A stretch of 64,000 nucleotides of DNA from Paralithodes platypus (GCA_032716605.1 CM064519.1:24948191-25012190), one strand, 5' to 3'; numbered from the stretch's first letter, positions 1 to 10,296 are shown. Translations and numbers: made by a program. The notes: a model not told the origin generated them from the sequence alone.

Positions 1-146
1 ATGACTGATCCCAGTATTTATTAACCTGGACAGTGAATTTTTTTTTTTTAGAATTAACCCCCTAGTGCTACGCCTGTTGATTGTCGTAGGGGGGCTTCGG
101 TGCCGATGACTAGAGCTTGATGGGGTGGGCTTCCCTCTCCTCTTAA

Positions 147-813
147 CCCGTTGAGCCCCGGCTAGTTATAATATTTTGTTCACCCCAGTCCCAAGCCATT
201 TTCACTTCTTTTTTTTTGTTTGCTAAAATGGAAGACAAGGATGAGAAATGAAAAAAAAAAAAAAAAAAAAAATCACCTCGGACATTTTTTTGGGGGGGGG
301 GGGGGGAAGAGCCTCAAAAAAAATTGTTGAGCCAAAATGGAAGAGAATGGTGAGAAATGAAGACAAAAATTAAAAAAAAATCATTTCGGTCATTTGGGGG
401 GGGGGGGGTTTCAATAGTTCGTCTCCCCCGCATGACCACCCGCCCGGGAGCACTAGGGTAAAAACTGAGTATGGCATTGTACGGCATACATCCTAAGGCG
501 TGTCTCACATAAATCTCAAGTCTCTAGCTCCCATACGACCGGAGTAATGAAGGTTCAAAATGGCGGTGAACTAAGGGTGTAAACTATCCCCACTAAGCCC
601 ACCACCACCAGCCGCGCGGCTGTCTCGGCCCGCTCACACCTACTGGCCCGGCTCCCACACACACTACGGTACCTCCCCCTCCTATTCTCCCGCCATTTCC
701 TACCTTACGAGCCACGTAAGTGTTTTTTATATGTCGGACGCACGTGATGCGTCGCTGGGAGTTGGTGATCAAACACTGCCGACGCAACACGTGCGACGCT
801 GGGTCTCACCGGG
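147..813. mobile_element. Candidate TTAA-flanked MITE (family F)
   Basis: The element lies between TTAA at 143-146 and TTAA at 814-817. Its left end reads CCCGTTGAGCCCCGGC, and the complement of its right end reads CCCGGTGAGACCCAGC, an imperfect 16-bp terminal inverted repeat. TTAA target sites with CCC...GGG ends are the hallmark of piggyBac-type elements. There is no transposase, so it would be non-autonomous. The ends are less alike than in the other families here, so a chance pairing of two TTAA sites is possible. Confidence 0.45.
225..412. repeat. Duplicated low-complexity unit with poly-A and poly-G runs
   Basis: Two similar blocks start near 227 and 334. Each runs from an AAAATGGAAGA-type sequence through GAGAAATGAA into a poly-A run and then a poly-G run of a dozen or more bases. 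This is a local tandem duplication of about 107 bp inside the candidate MITE. The homopolymers may be imprecise in the assembly. No coding function is visible. Confidence 0.65.
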
Positions 814-817
814 TTAA

Positions 818-1240
818 GCTTTCGTCGCCGGCTTGATTAATTTTGCGTGGCTTTCATTTCTTCTCTCTATATTTTTGCCCTTCTGTTCTTATTGTATCCC
901 TTTTGGGTTTACTTTCTGGACTTTTCCTCTGTGTTCAAATTTTGTTAAGTTGGACGAGTTAGCTTAGTTGATCTTTTCTGGGATTGATACTCAAACCCGG
1001 ACCCAATTGTGTGACGGTGGTAACATGTCGGCTCACCCGAGTGTTTTTTTGTTGTAATTCCCCAGACTATCATGCCGAACAGTACCGAGTCTGGTAAACT
1101 GAAGCCATCAGATGCTCGGGCCCCCGAAGGGGCCAGGGTGAGATTTAACGAGCTGCTTCTATACATGGTCATAGATTTCATTTTCGACCAGCCATTTGCC
1201 CAGAATCTAAAAAAAAAAATTCAAAAAGCCTTTGGTTTAA
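818..1240. other. Non-coding stretch with a fragment of the 476-bp repeat
   Basis: I see no gene here. The part from about 1140 to 1215 resembles the 2550-2620 portion of the 476-bp tandem repeat further right, including the shared words CGACCAGCCATT and CGCCCAGAAT in slightly changed form. The family B MITE therefore appears to have landed in this repeat array. Confidence 0.5.
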
Positions 1241-2198
1241 CCCTTCCTGCCCGGTTGTCATTTTAAAATGACACCGCGGCAGATGGGCAGGAGCCCGGGT
1301 GTCATTTAAAAATCTGTAAGCTTGAAAGCCTATTAAAACCCTCCAGCCCCGGCTATGTATTATATATATATTCCTCGAAACCCGGGTGTTTTGGCCGAAA
1401 AACGTCTAGGCTAGGCTACCGTATATTCGTTAATCAGACTGCTTCCCGCATTCCCGCGCATCCCCAAGCGTAGCTGTGTTATTTACCTGTAGAATGGCAT
1501 TAAGTAGAGCTCTCTAAGTCAACTGGTTGAGCTGTGATGATGATTTCATTGGAGATAACTTTATGGCCAAAACAGCCACTTTACACCACTTTTCGATACT
1601 TAACAACAACATACAGGCACACACGAACAAGCGACGCTCTCCTTCTTGTGGCCGGAGATGCGGGGCGACGGTCCAGCCGGCTGTTGTTTACATGCGTCGG
1701 ACCGACGCCTCGCACACGAAGCTCACAGGCTTTCAACCACTGGGCGTTCAAGATACCATCCGGGTACCTGTTATATGCTTTTTTATGGGCGTTCAAGAGC
1801 CCTTCCGTGGTGAGAGGGTTAAGCGTGTTTTGAAAGCCGTGCGTTCGACGCATGTAAACAAAGCCTGTCTTTGCGACACCTCACCTCCGAAAACAAGAAG
1901 GAGACGTCGGATCAATGTTGTTGTATGCTATGACGAAATTAGTGTCTGCAAATGTCCGATATTGCTAACATCGCATCGAATATCTCTTCACGGAAATCAT
2001 CATCACAACTGAACCAGTTGACCTAGAGAGCTCTACTCAACGTCAGTCTACATATACAAAACACAGCTACGTTTAGAGATGCGTGGTAATTCTCTAGCAG
2101 TTGAAATAACAAAGACGGCTAGCCTATTACAACTTTTTTCAGCCAGATCGCCCGGATCTCGACTATGTCCTTAGGATGGTGAGCCCGGGCAAGAAGGG
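1241..2198. mobile_element. TTAA MITE family B, split by a family A MITE
   Basis: The left end is CCCTTCCTGCCCGG after TTAA at 1237-1240. The right end is CCCGGGCAAGAAGGG, followed by TCGA rather than TTAA. The ends and the right-hand half match the intact family B copy at 50119-50599, including the words GACGAAATTAGTGTC and ACTGAACCAGTTGAC. The middle is interrupted by a 480-bp family A element at 1339-1818. Without the insert the copy is close to the 481 bp of the intact one. The TCGA flank is probably a decayed TTAA. Confidence 0.8.
1339..1818. mobile_element. TTAA MITE family A, nested in family B
   Basis: This 480-bp element runs from CCCTCCAGCCCCGGC to GTGGTGAGAGGG. It is the reverse complement of the 481-bp copy at 59591-60071 over its whole length. 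TTAA lies at 1333-1336, with two extra A before the end, and at 1819-1822. The outer sequences on either side continue the family B element. ORFs here (for example 1527-2012) recur only as parts of the repeat and are not genes. Confidence 0.85.
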
Positions 2199-2232
2199 TC
2201 GAATTTTGACTGTTCAAGATTATGATATATTT

Positions 2233-2984
2233 GGATTCGTCTCGTTGCGATTCCAACAGTATATATATTTTTTAATTTTGACCAATTTTTAGGCCCAATA
2301 GGCCTATTTAACATTTTAAAAACTCCATAGACGAGTTATCTATGTATGGATTTGTTCAAATTTTAACCATAAGTTCACTTTGACACACTGAATCGAATGG
2401 CGTAAACAGAATTGAAATCGGACAATTAATTTAGGATTTTGTATTTGACTTGGCCTCCCAGAAGGGCCCAAATGACCGTTTTTTTGGACTTTAAAAGTCC
2501 TCTATCCCAAACTATAAATCCTAGGGAATTCTACTTGGTGCCATTCGATTTTTCTCGATGAGCAACTTCTATACATGGTCGTAGATTGCATTTTCGACCA
2601 GCCATTCGCCCAGAATCGAAAATATTTGTTTCCAAAATCCCTGCGTGCCCAGAAATTTTTTGCACTTGGCAGGCGACTTTCGAATTTAGAGTTTTCATGG
2701 GTATATATGGATTCGTCTCGTCATTACAATTCCAACGGCATATGAATTTTTTCATTTTGACCAATTTGTAGGCCCAATAGGCCTATTTTAAAGTTTAAAA
2801 ACTCCATAGACGAGTTATTTATGTATGGATGTTGTTCAAATTTTAACCATAAGTTCACCTTGACACGCTGAACCGAATGGCACAAACAGAATTGAAATCG
2901 GACAATTAGTTTAAGATTTCGTATTTGACTTGGCCTCCCAGTAGGGCCCAAATGACCAGTTTTTGGACTTTTAAAAGTCCTCTG
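2233..2984. repeat. 476-bp tandem repeat, two adjacent units
   Basis: GGATTCGTCTCG occurs at 2233 and 2709, and the sequences that follow stay alike for hundreds of bases (for example AGGCCCAATAGGCCTATTT, CTCCATAGACGAGTTAT and GACTTGGCCTCCCAG). The second unit is cut at about 2984 by a LINE. The array seems to resume at 4334, and another fragment lies at 1140-1215. This could be a small satellite array or the repeated part of an unrecognised element. No ORF is conserved between units. Confidence 0.8.
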
Positions 2985-4333
2985 TAATAATAAGCATGTT
3001 ACTTATTTCTCATAAGCGCCAATTTTTCCGAAGAATTCACTAGCGCTCGAAAAGAGAAAGAAAAAAGAACAAAATCAATGCATCAAAAGAAGGCTTTATA
3101 TACAACACACATTTAACAATCACTAGCAGTGGCAAAATAGCCTAAACTCTATAGCCATCCGTCATGGCACCTCTCTCAAGATCATAGCTTCTCTCAAAGA
3201 GAAAAGTCTTAAGTTGTCTCTTGAAGCATTCAACAGAACTTAGTTGTCTCATGGACAGTGGCAACCTGTTATACAACCTCGGAGCCATGTAGGAGAATGA
3301 CCTCTCAAAGAAAGAAGACTGCTGGAAAGCCCTTAGTTCATCAAGACGAAAAGGGTCATTGTCATGACGCACAACTACACCATGGTGTGCCGGTGGGCGC
3401 CTGAGCAGCTCCGCAAGGTACCTAGGCTCACCAAATTTGAGAACCTTAAAAGTCACCAAACACAACTTAAATTCTATTCTTGCTCTTACTGGCAGCCAGT
3501 GCAGTTCTATGTGAAGAGATGTAGTAGGAGTTCTAGGTGGAACACCAAAAATTAGTCTTGCGGCCCTGTTAAGAACAGACTGAACTTTCTTCAAAATATA
3601 ATTTGGAAGACCCACCAACAGGGCATTGCAATAATCAACACGAGAGAAGACCAATGAGTGAACCAACGTCAGGAGGCAACGTCTGGTTATAAACGGCTTC
3701 ACCAAATAGAGATTTCTGATGTGCAAGTAACAACTTTTAACTATCTGGTTTACATGCTCTTTGAAATCTAATCGGGAGTTCACATATACAGTCTGACCTG
3801 CCAATACGCGAGCTTTTAATACGCGATTCACCTTATACGCGAGGAGGGGGTCGAATCATACCCAAACTTTCAAAACGCGTGATGTACCTTTAAAACGCGA
3901 ATCCGGGCCCGATATAAGGGCAATTCAGCTAATACGCGAGGCCCCCCACCATTCCGCGCCAGTTACGTAGGCACACAGGGCATTGTGGGATACGCCAGTC
4001 TACCCTCAGTCCACGCTCGCGCAACAGCTGTCCGACTCGTGTTGGACATTTACTGTTAATTTTAAGGTGAGTTTATTATTATTGTTATATTTTCTTATGA
4101 TTTGGATGTTTATGTATACATATATGTACCTTTTGTGGCAATTGACGGAGATAAATAGGCCTAAAGTAGACAACTTGGAGTCAGTGCCGCCCATATCGAT
4201 TTATTCCCATATAATACTCTATTGCTAATACGCGAATTTTCATTCCGCGCCCTCGCGTGTCGCCCATATTCTCGCGTATTGGCAGGCCAGACTGTACACC
4301 CAGATTTCGAACAGAGTTGGCCGGTCGCAGCTG
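2984..4333 (-). mobile_element. LINE-a 3' fragment (CR1/L2-like), split by a MITE
   Basis: This is a 5'-truncated copy of the LINE found complete with RT at 42610-49739. It begins with the same (TAA)n tail and untranslated region. It encodes the last ~200 residues of the RT protein (minus, 3142-3786), including RVDYCNALLVGLP and LHIELHWLPVRARIEFKL. Identity to the other copy is very high by eye. The coding sequence is interrupted at 3788 by a 506-bp MITE and resumes at 4297 for a short distance. It landed inside the 476-bp repeat array. It cannot move by itself. Confidence 0.9.
3789..4294. mobile_element. Pogo/Tigger-like MITE with TA target duplication
   Basis: The ends are inverted repeats: CAGTCTGACCTGCCAATACG on the left and, as complement on the right, CAGTCTGGCCTGCCAATACG. 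TA lies at 3787-3788 and 4295-4296, and removing the element restores the LINE-a sequence as seen at 43420-43430. The CAGT... ends and TA duplication fit the Tc1/mariner superfamily, pogo/Tigger branch. ATACGCGA-type words are repeated near both ends. No transposase is encoded; the longest ORF (81 aa) resembles nothing I know. Confidence 0.85.
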
Positions 4334-4650
4334 TAGCCCAAACTATAAGTCCTAGGGAATTCTACTTGGTGCCATTCGATTTCTCTCTACGAGCAGCTTC
4401 TAGACATAGTCGTAGATTGCAATTTCAACCAGCCATTCGCCCAGAATCAAAAATATTTTTTGCAAAATCCCTCGAGGGCCCCCCTATGAAAGATTATGCA
4501 ACTTGTCAGGTAATTTTAGATTTTTTAAATTTTAGCGATATATTTAGAATCTACACGACGTTGCAATTCCAACGGTATATGGCATTTCTGTCTTTTTTAC
4601 ATTTTTCGTTCAATTTTTTTGGAAACAGTAAATTACTCATGGATGAGGAT
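4334..4650. repeat. Continuation of the 476-bp repeat array
   Basis: From CCCAAACTATAAGTCC onward this matches the 2507-2770 part of the tandem repeat, more divergently after about 4470. It is the right-hand half of the unit that LINE-a split. Nothing coding is seen up to 4809. Confidence 0.65.
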
Positions 4651-4962
4651 TTCATGCATAGAAGTTGCCCAACTATATTTCTCAAGTACACCATAACCCC
4701 TTGAATCCATTGGTTTTCATGCATAAGAGGAAATGTAAGAAACAGCTTAGAAAGACAAATAAATACCTTTAATATAGTGAAAATTAAGTGACTGGTATAT
4801 TTTGGAGAAGCCTTCCTTAGGGTTAAGTGCCCCATTAATTACTATTTCCATTCACATATTCATAGCCTCCGATAGCGCAGTTGGAAAGTGTGTACATGCT
4901 TAGATTGATATGCAGGATTCGAAACTGCATAATAAATCGTAGGCTTGTGCAAAATTCTTTAA

Positions 4963-5037
4963 CTGTCTTCGTGGTGTAATGCATAAGTGTGTTGATTTTC
5001 GGTGTGAGCGTCCTGGGTTCGAATCCCCGGACTGCCA
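4963..5037 (+). pseudogene. tRNA-like sequence, unit 1
   Basis: About 75 nt with a T-arm-like segment (CTGGG, loop TTCGAAT, CCCCGG) and a 3' CCA in the DNA. The A box is degenerate and the acceptor stem does not pair well here, whereas the second unit pairs better. I take it as part of a SINE head, not a working tRNA gene. Confidence 0.5.
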
Positions 5038-5285
5038 CATGTGTTTGTTAATTTCATTAATTGAGTTTAGGAGTAAAGTTGGTTAGTGGAGAGAACATAA
5101 TTAATTCTGGTTCAGTAGTAGTTTATCGAGAGGCCTTCCTTAGGGTTAAGTGCCCCATTAATTACTATTTCCATTCACTTATCCATAGCCTCCGATAGCA
5201 CAGTTGGAAAGTGTGTACATGCTTAGATTGATATGCAGGATTCAAAACTGCATAATAAATCGTAGGCTTGTGCAACATTCTTTAA

Positions 5286-5360
5286 CAGTCTTCGTGGTGC
5301 AATGCAGAAGTGTGTTGATTTTCGGTGTGAGCGTCCTGGGTTCGAATCCCTGGACTGTCA
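5286..5360 (+). pseudogene. tRNA-like sequence, unit 2
   Basis: This is the counterpart of 4963-5037. Here CAGTCT at 5286 can pair with GGACTG at 5352, giving a six-pair acceptor-like stem, and the B box GGTTCGAATCC is intact. The anticodon arm does not form a clean stem, so identity cannot be read. Probably a SINE-derived relic. Confidence 0.5.
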
Positions 5361-5561
5361 CATGTGTTTGTTAATATCATTAATCGAGTTTAGGAGTAAA
5401 GTTGGTTAGTGGAGAGAACAATAATTAGTCCTTGCCAGATTCCGGATTGTTCTTTTTCCAGATTATATGGTACTGGATTACATGACTGTAACTGGGTTCT
5501 TTATTGAAAACCATAAAAATATATTTCAAATAATTGGAAAATGAAAAATATGTATATACTG

Positions 5562-5565
<4 letters not shown>

Positions 5566-5597
<32 letters not shown>
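5566..5597. repeat. (AT)n microsatellite
   Basis: An uninterrupted AT dinucleotide run of about 32 bp. The surrounding 5430-5880 is AT-rich and holds nothing I recognise. Confidence 0.95.
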
Positions 5598-5600
<3 letters not shown>

Positions 5601-5879
5601 GCATCATAGAGCTCTTTTAATAGAAAACATATAAAAGTTGCCACAATGTATGTACAGGTACATGTCAAGTAATGTCTGTACACACTGAATCTTTATACAC
5701 ATTTAGGCACATAATTAATGTACAATTTTCAACATGAAGCAAATATATAATTGGGGTAACTGTACAATAAATACACTTTCAACAAACCACAGCGTTGTAT
5801 ACTTTTCTACTACGCTAAAATTGAGATCCTTAGCACAATATCACAAGGAAAATTGAATGGGAGTGGCCCAAAATCTAGC

Positions 5880-6375
5880 AATGTTAGCGATCAAATGCCT
5901 GGACACACAGAGTTTGAAGCAATTCAAGTCATAGGATGAGGGAAAGATGGATTCAGGGAGAGCATTCCAAAGCTCAGCTGTTGAATAGAAAATTGTGAAT
6001 ATCATTTCACTTTTGGGTTGGAGAGTTGCACAGAGTAGGGGTGGGATTATGTTGCAAGACTGGTGCTATGTGCTCTACATGAGGAGGTGGTACTGTATAC
6101 ACAGAGCTCTGAGGAACACTGATTATAGTAATAGCGAGAGAGTTCCAACACTGTGGCAAAGAGAGATTGCAGAGAATTGGTGAGTGGACAAGAGTTAATA
6201 AGAAAGGCTTTCTTTTCTACTTTGTCTAAAACTGCTGTATGAGAGGATCCTACCCACACATGTGAACAATACTCAATACATGGTCACACAGTGCCCCTGT
6301 ACAGAGCAAGAAGCTGTGCAGGGGTGAAGAACCCCTTGAGGCGGTAGAGTACACCCAGCTTCTGGGAAGCCATTT
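5880..6375 (-). mobile_element. LINE-e 3' fragment
   Basis: The minus strand encodes decayed RT C-terminal sequence: a piece like CSHVWVGSSHTAVLDKVEKK, then PLTNSLQSL and YYYNQCSSEL. The same order, better preserved, is found at 62995-63339. The 3' untranslated words ATGCCTGGACACACAGAG and GTTTGAAGCAATT are shared with 62855-62890. It is 5'-truncated with several frameshifts. Confidence 0.85.
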
Positions 6376-6871
6376 TAACATACAATCAAAATAAATTTGT
6401 GTAATATTATTACAATATAACAACCACTACATTTTAAAACTTTAGTTTACCGAACAAAAAATATATACAATTACAGACATTTTGGAAATTCCTAAACATC
6501 TATCTATTATGCGTAACCAATACACGCCAAGCTGACGATGGGAAGAAATCCAATGTTGTGTAGGGCTCTTGCTTGTGTGAGTAGTAGTCCAGGAAGTACT
6601 GTACCAACATTGTTGCTTGCTGCCGCAGGGACAGATCGCCGACTAACCCTGTACTCCAGTACGGTCCACCCTAGTAGTATAAAGCACCAAATACATTCTT
6701 TTTAGGAACCAATAAAAAAATCCTAGCTCACCGGCAAAAGACTATTCACACAAGCTCTTAAACTTGCCAATGTTATAGAGTTACATGCAGTCACCAACTG
6801 AGAATAATTAGAGCTGTTAATTATGCCATTTGTTATACATAGACCCCATAAATAATTTTCCAAAGCATTAT
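6376..6871. other. AT-rich intervening sequence, nothing recognised
   Basis: No ORF, RNA or repeat is identifiable between the LINE-e fragment and the piggyBac-1 left end. It may be old unique sequence. Confidence 0.4.
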
Positions 6872-7061
6872 TTAACCCGGGAGCTGCGGGGAGACTCTTA
6901 AGAGCAGAGCTTTTGAACGCTTACCAAAACTGCGCGTTTATAGCCAGGCGGCTGAAAATTGGTGTGGGTATAGTACTACATGTCAACTCTCGACACCACC
7001 CCGCCAAACGCTCGCCCCGCACTCGTGCAAGCACCACCGCGCCAGTAACCAAGCACTAGTC

Positions 7062-7622
7062 ATGGAGCCCACACGTCCCTCACGCTCGCTCCCTGATGAC
7101 ACAACCAGCCCTCCTTCTGGTGGTGTTAGCCGCCGTGGAAGGCAGAGGGTGGCTGCTAAAGACCCTAGCTACCAGTACGACACGCCCTACAGCTCTGAGG
7201 ACGAAAGACCAGCACCCAAAGCACCCAAAGCACGAAAAACACGTGCAAGCACGACAAAGGTACAGAGGTCATTGGTGTTTCCGGACACTGCCACCACGAC
7301 CCAGGCCACTGCAACAACCACTACCACCACCACTGCCACCGGTACCAGCGACGCAGGAGGCCGCCCTAGGGCTGCAGAACCTGCGGGGGCAGGAAAAATT
7401 AAAGGCACGGGCGTAGGGAAGAGAACCCGTACGCCAGCCACAGTGCCCCTACCACCACCACCACCACCAGCCGCCCCTGACCCGGCTGCCCCTGCTGCCC
7501 CTGCCCCTGCCCAAGGAAAAGGGAAGGGGAAGGGGAAGGGGAAAGGGAGAGGGAAAGTGACTGCTGGCCCTGCTGGCCCTGGTGTCCCTGGTGTCCCTGC
7601 TGCCCCTGCTGCCCCTGCCTAA
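7062..7622 (+). CDS. Low-complexity N-terminal ORF upstream of piggyBac-1 transposase
   Basis: A 186-aa ORF, rich in Pro, Ala, Thr, Lys and Gly, with a threonine run, a polyproline run, a GK dipeptide run (about residues 151-162) and GPAGPGVPG-like repeats at the end. It lies directly upstream of the transposase region and probably is the disordered N-terminal part of that protein, or a product of simple-sequence expansion. It begins with MEPTRPSRS. The piggyBac-2 transposase also has a long Pro/acidic N-terminal region. The stop at 7620 separates it from the conserved part. Not a collagen. Confidence 0.5.
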   Translation: MEPTRPSRSLPDDTTSPPSGGVSRRGRQRVAAKDPSYQYDTPYSSEDERPAPKAPKARKTRASTTKVQRSLVFPDTATTTQATATTTTTTTATGTSDAGGRPRAAEPAGAGKIKGTGVGKRTRTPATVPLPPPPPPAAPDPAAPAAPAPAQGKGKGKGKGKGRGKVTAGPAGPGVPGVPAAPAAPA

Positions 7623-7746
7623 GGAACAGAGAGAAGGGCGACAGGCACCACCATCATCTTGCCATCAAGACCACGCACCACTGCTGCCCCTGCCGCCGCC
7701 CCTGTCCATAAGACTCCCGCACGTGCTGGATTGACCCGGAAAACTC

Positions 7747-9669
7747 TTGACACCATCAAAGTATGCCGCCCTGCTGTTTGATGGTGATTCGCAGGGCATT
7801 GGCAGCCCGGGTTTCGACGACGAAGCCCTAGCACGGGACCATGGGTGGGGGGATTTGGGAGTGGACAGTGGGAGTGAGTCCGACGTCGGTGACGAGAATG
7901 AGGAAGGGCATCGTCTGTCAAGTGAAGAGGAGGGTGATGATGCAGTGCTGTATCGCGACCATGGAAGCGATATTTCAGACGATGAAGGAGACGCAGACTA
8001 CATTCCGATCCCTGGGCTGCCTTCGTTCGATTGGTCTGACGGGGTCAATTTTGTACCTGACGTGCCCCAGTTCAATCCTGGGACGTCAGGAACAACTGAC
8101 GACTGGCCCTGTGCCGATCAAGCGAACGAAAGCGACTTCTTCCTCGCTTTTTTCGATATGGAGGTAATGACGTACATCGTTGCCCAAACAAACGCCTACT
8201 ACAGGTGGGTGTTTGGCAGATTGGACGTCCTTCCTCCAAAAGCGAGAATACGAGGCTGGGTGGATACGACTGTGGAAGAATTTATGACGTTCTTTGCCTT
8301 GTTGTTCCTCATGCCTCTGATCAAGTAGCATGTGTTGCAACACTATTGGAAGCACGACCCTCTCATCGCCACCCCAACTTTCAATAAGTTCATGACTCAT
8401 GACAGATTTTTGTTGCTGCTAAGATTTATGCACTTTGCAGTCAACGAAAATCCTAACAGGATTGACAGGATATGGAAAGTTCGGGATGTGTTCACCATGT
8501 TGTTGGAGAGGTATAGGAAATACTTTTACCCCTTCCTCAATTTGGTGATTGATGAGTCGCTCGTGCTCTTCAAAGGACGTCTTGTTTTCAAGCAGTATAT
8601 CCCCTTGAAAAGGCATAGGTTCGGAATCAAGCTCTTCGTTTTGTGTGACTGCGAAACTGGAATAGTGCTTGACATGATCGTGTACACAGGCACTGACATT
8701 GACATACCGAAAGCCGCTGCCAATGACCCCATGGGCATGTCAGGTGCCATCGTCAGGAAAATGTTGGCACCTTACCTGGGCAAAGGCCACATCATCTACA
8801 CTGACAACTGGTATACTTCTCCTGCTCTCTGCCAGTTTCTTCATGACAACCAAACGGGGTCCTGTGGGACTGTCAGAAAGACAAGAAAGTTTATGCCAAA
8901 GTTCACAGGTAATGTCATTCCTCTCACAGATGCCTCCTCCAGTGACACACCTTCAGAAGACGACCTGGCCCAGGAACACCGCGAGAGGCATGTGCGAAGA
9001 AGGTGACGAAAGGGGCAGAAATTCAAGCAGCTCGAGAAGTGTGGAAAAGTGATAGCCCTGAAGTGGAAGGATAAGCGAGACGTCCACCTGCTTTCCACCG
9101 TCCACACAGGTGCCCAGATGGATTCTGGCAAAATCCACTACCGAACCAGGAAGACCATCTACAAGCCCGACATGGTAGTGGACTACACTAAGAACATGCG
9201 CCTGGTGGACAAGTCTGACTGTCAGCTGTCAGGCGTTGAGTGTCTGAGGAAGACTGTGAAGTGGTATCACAAGCTCTTCCTCCACCTAGTTGATATCACG
9301 ATGCTCAACGCCTACAACTTGTGGTTGGTGAAGAAGGATATGTCCCCAAACCAGAAGCTGAAATTCCGGGAGTTCGTGTACAACGTCTCATACCAACTCC
9401 TGGAGAAGTATGGCACCACCACTCTCAGACGTACGGCATGGCGTGGGGATCACGTTCCTGACCGCATCCAGCTGGGTGTCGAAAGACACTACCCAATCAA
9501 CACCGAGATGCTTGGCACTCGTCGCAGGCAGGCGCAGTGCACCGTCTGCAGCTCCAGTGTCAGGAAACCCCATGTCACCAAAAGAGTCACCTCAATGTGC
9601 GCCGAGTGCAAAGTTCCACTCTGCCTGGGTGACTGCTTCAGGGACTACCACACCTTCAAGAATTATTGA
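7747..9669 (+). pseudogene. piggyBac-type transposase, broken (piggyBac-1)
   Basis: The order of parts fits the DDD piggyBac transposase (DDE_Tnp_1_7, PGBD-like). There is an acidic linker (7830-8010), then FLAFFDMEVMTYIVAQTN at about 8132. The catalytic blocks follow: VIDESLVLFKGR (about 8550, first Asp), IYTDNWYTSP (about 8796, second Asp) and VDYTKNMRLVDKSD (about 9178, third Asp). A C-terminal cysteine-rich domain ends the protein (CTVCSSS to CAECKVPLCLGDCFRDYH). A TAG at 8326 interrupts where the related element reads K, and the frame changes around 9005-9050. The protein would cut at TTAA and excise precisely. No product is expected to be active. Confidence 0.9.
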
Positions 9670-9676
9670 GTGTCGC

Positions 9677-9746
9677 CCCCTGCCCTGCCCTGCCCTACCC
9701 TGCCCTGGACTCGCCCCCTGCCCTGCCCTGCCCTGGACTCGCGCCC
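9677..9746. repeat. CCCTG minisatellite after the transposase stop
   Basis: CCCTG is repeated in two runs separated by GGACTCG. It sits immediately 3' of the piggyBac-1 transposase stop. No function is suggested. Confidence 0.85.
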
Positions 9747-10080
9747 TACGTACCTTACCTGACCTGACCTAATTGATCACGCTACCTCATAATGTAACAT
9801 ATATATTATATAATGTATAAGTTCCAAAGATGTCCCTGTGATATAGCTTTTACATTATATAATTGTATGTTTCATTATTTAGTTTATAAGTTTCAAAGAT
9901 TTACATGTAATATGCCTTCTTTTTTTAGTATATCAATATATATGTTTGTTATTAGCCTAAGTAATGTGTATATAATTATTTTCTTACCTCAAATGAATTG
10001 TACAAAAATAAATATGTTTCAATAAATCCTGTCAAACCTACTAAGATAATAAAAAAATAAATAAATAAAATAAAAATAAA

Positions 10081-10162
10081 CAAGGTCATGTCATTGTATT
10101 CTTACAATATGATATATTCTATGAATATTTCATATTGTTTGAATACAATGGCATGATCTTGT
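10081..10162. repeat. Long imperfect hairpin
   Basis: The left arm starts CAAGGTCATGTCATTGTATT. The right arm ends TGAATACAATGGCATGATCTTG, whose complement reads almost the same. The arms are about 32 bp with a loop of about 17. It lies within piggyBac-1 non-coding DNA. It could be a small fold-back element or a relic of one. Confidence 0.8.
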
Positions 10163-10220
10163 AAAAAACATTTTTTTATCAAAAAATGTCTAGACAGTAT
10201 AAAACCTTCCCCATAACCCC

Positions 10221-10296
10221 CTCCTGGATTCGATCCCACTACCCTACCACACTTTGAGTTTTCCAGTCCGCGACCTTACCAACCATGCCACAGGAG
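10221..10296 (-). pseudogene. tRNA-Ser-like sequence
   Basis: On the minus strand CTCCTG pairs with CAGGAG as an acceptor-like stem. There is an A box (TGGCATGGTTGG), a loop CTGGAAA that could hold a GGA anticodon, an extended variable region, and a B box (GGGATCGAATCC). This most resembles a serine tRNA. The anticodon stem is poor and the sequence lies inside a transposon, so a SINE or tRNA pseudogene is more likely than a working gene. Confidence 0.5.

Larger units (their letters stand above)
4810..5425 (+). repeat. 323-bp unit in tandem, each with tRNA-like segments
   Basis: GCCTTCCTTAGGGTTAAG begins at 4810 and again at 5133, and the two units stay nearly identical to about 5420. Each holds two RNA-polymerase-III-like segments. 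The first has a good A box (TAGCGCAGTTGG in unit 1) and a weak B box. The second ends in a clear B box (GGTTCGAATCC). The arrangement suggests a tRNA-derived SINE dimer that was then duplicated. The short ORF on the other strand (4835-5038) is incidental. Confidence 0.75.

Noticed and set aside
1527..2012. 161-aa ORF as a gene
   Set aside because: It spans the end of a family A MITE and part of a family B MITE; its translation is not kept between MITE copies.
7062..7622. Collagen-like or silk-like host protein
   Set aside because: The Gly/Pro/Ala repeats are short and irregular, there is no signal peptide, and the ORF lies inside a piggyBac element directly upstream of its transposase.
10221..10296. 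Functional tRNA-Ser gene
   Set aside because: Acceptor and B box look right, but the anticodon stem is poor and the sequence is embedded in transposon DNA; kept only as a tRNA-like relic.
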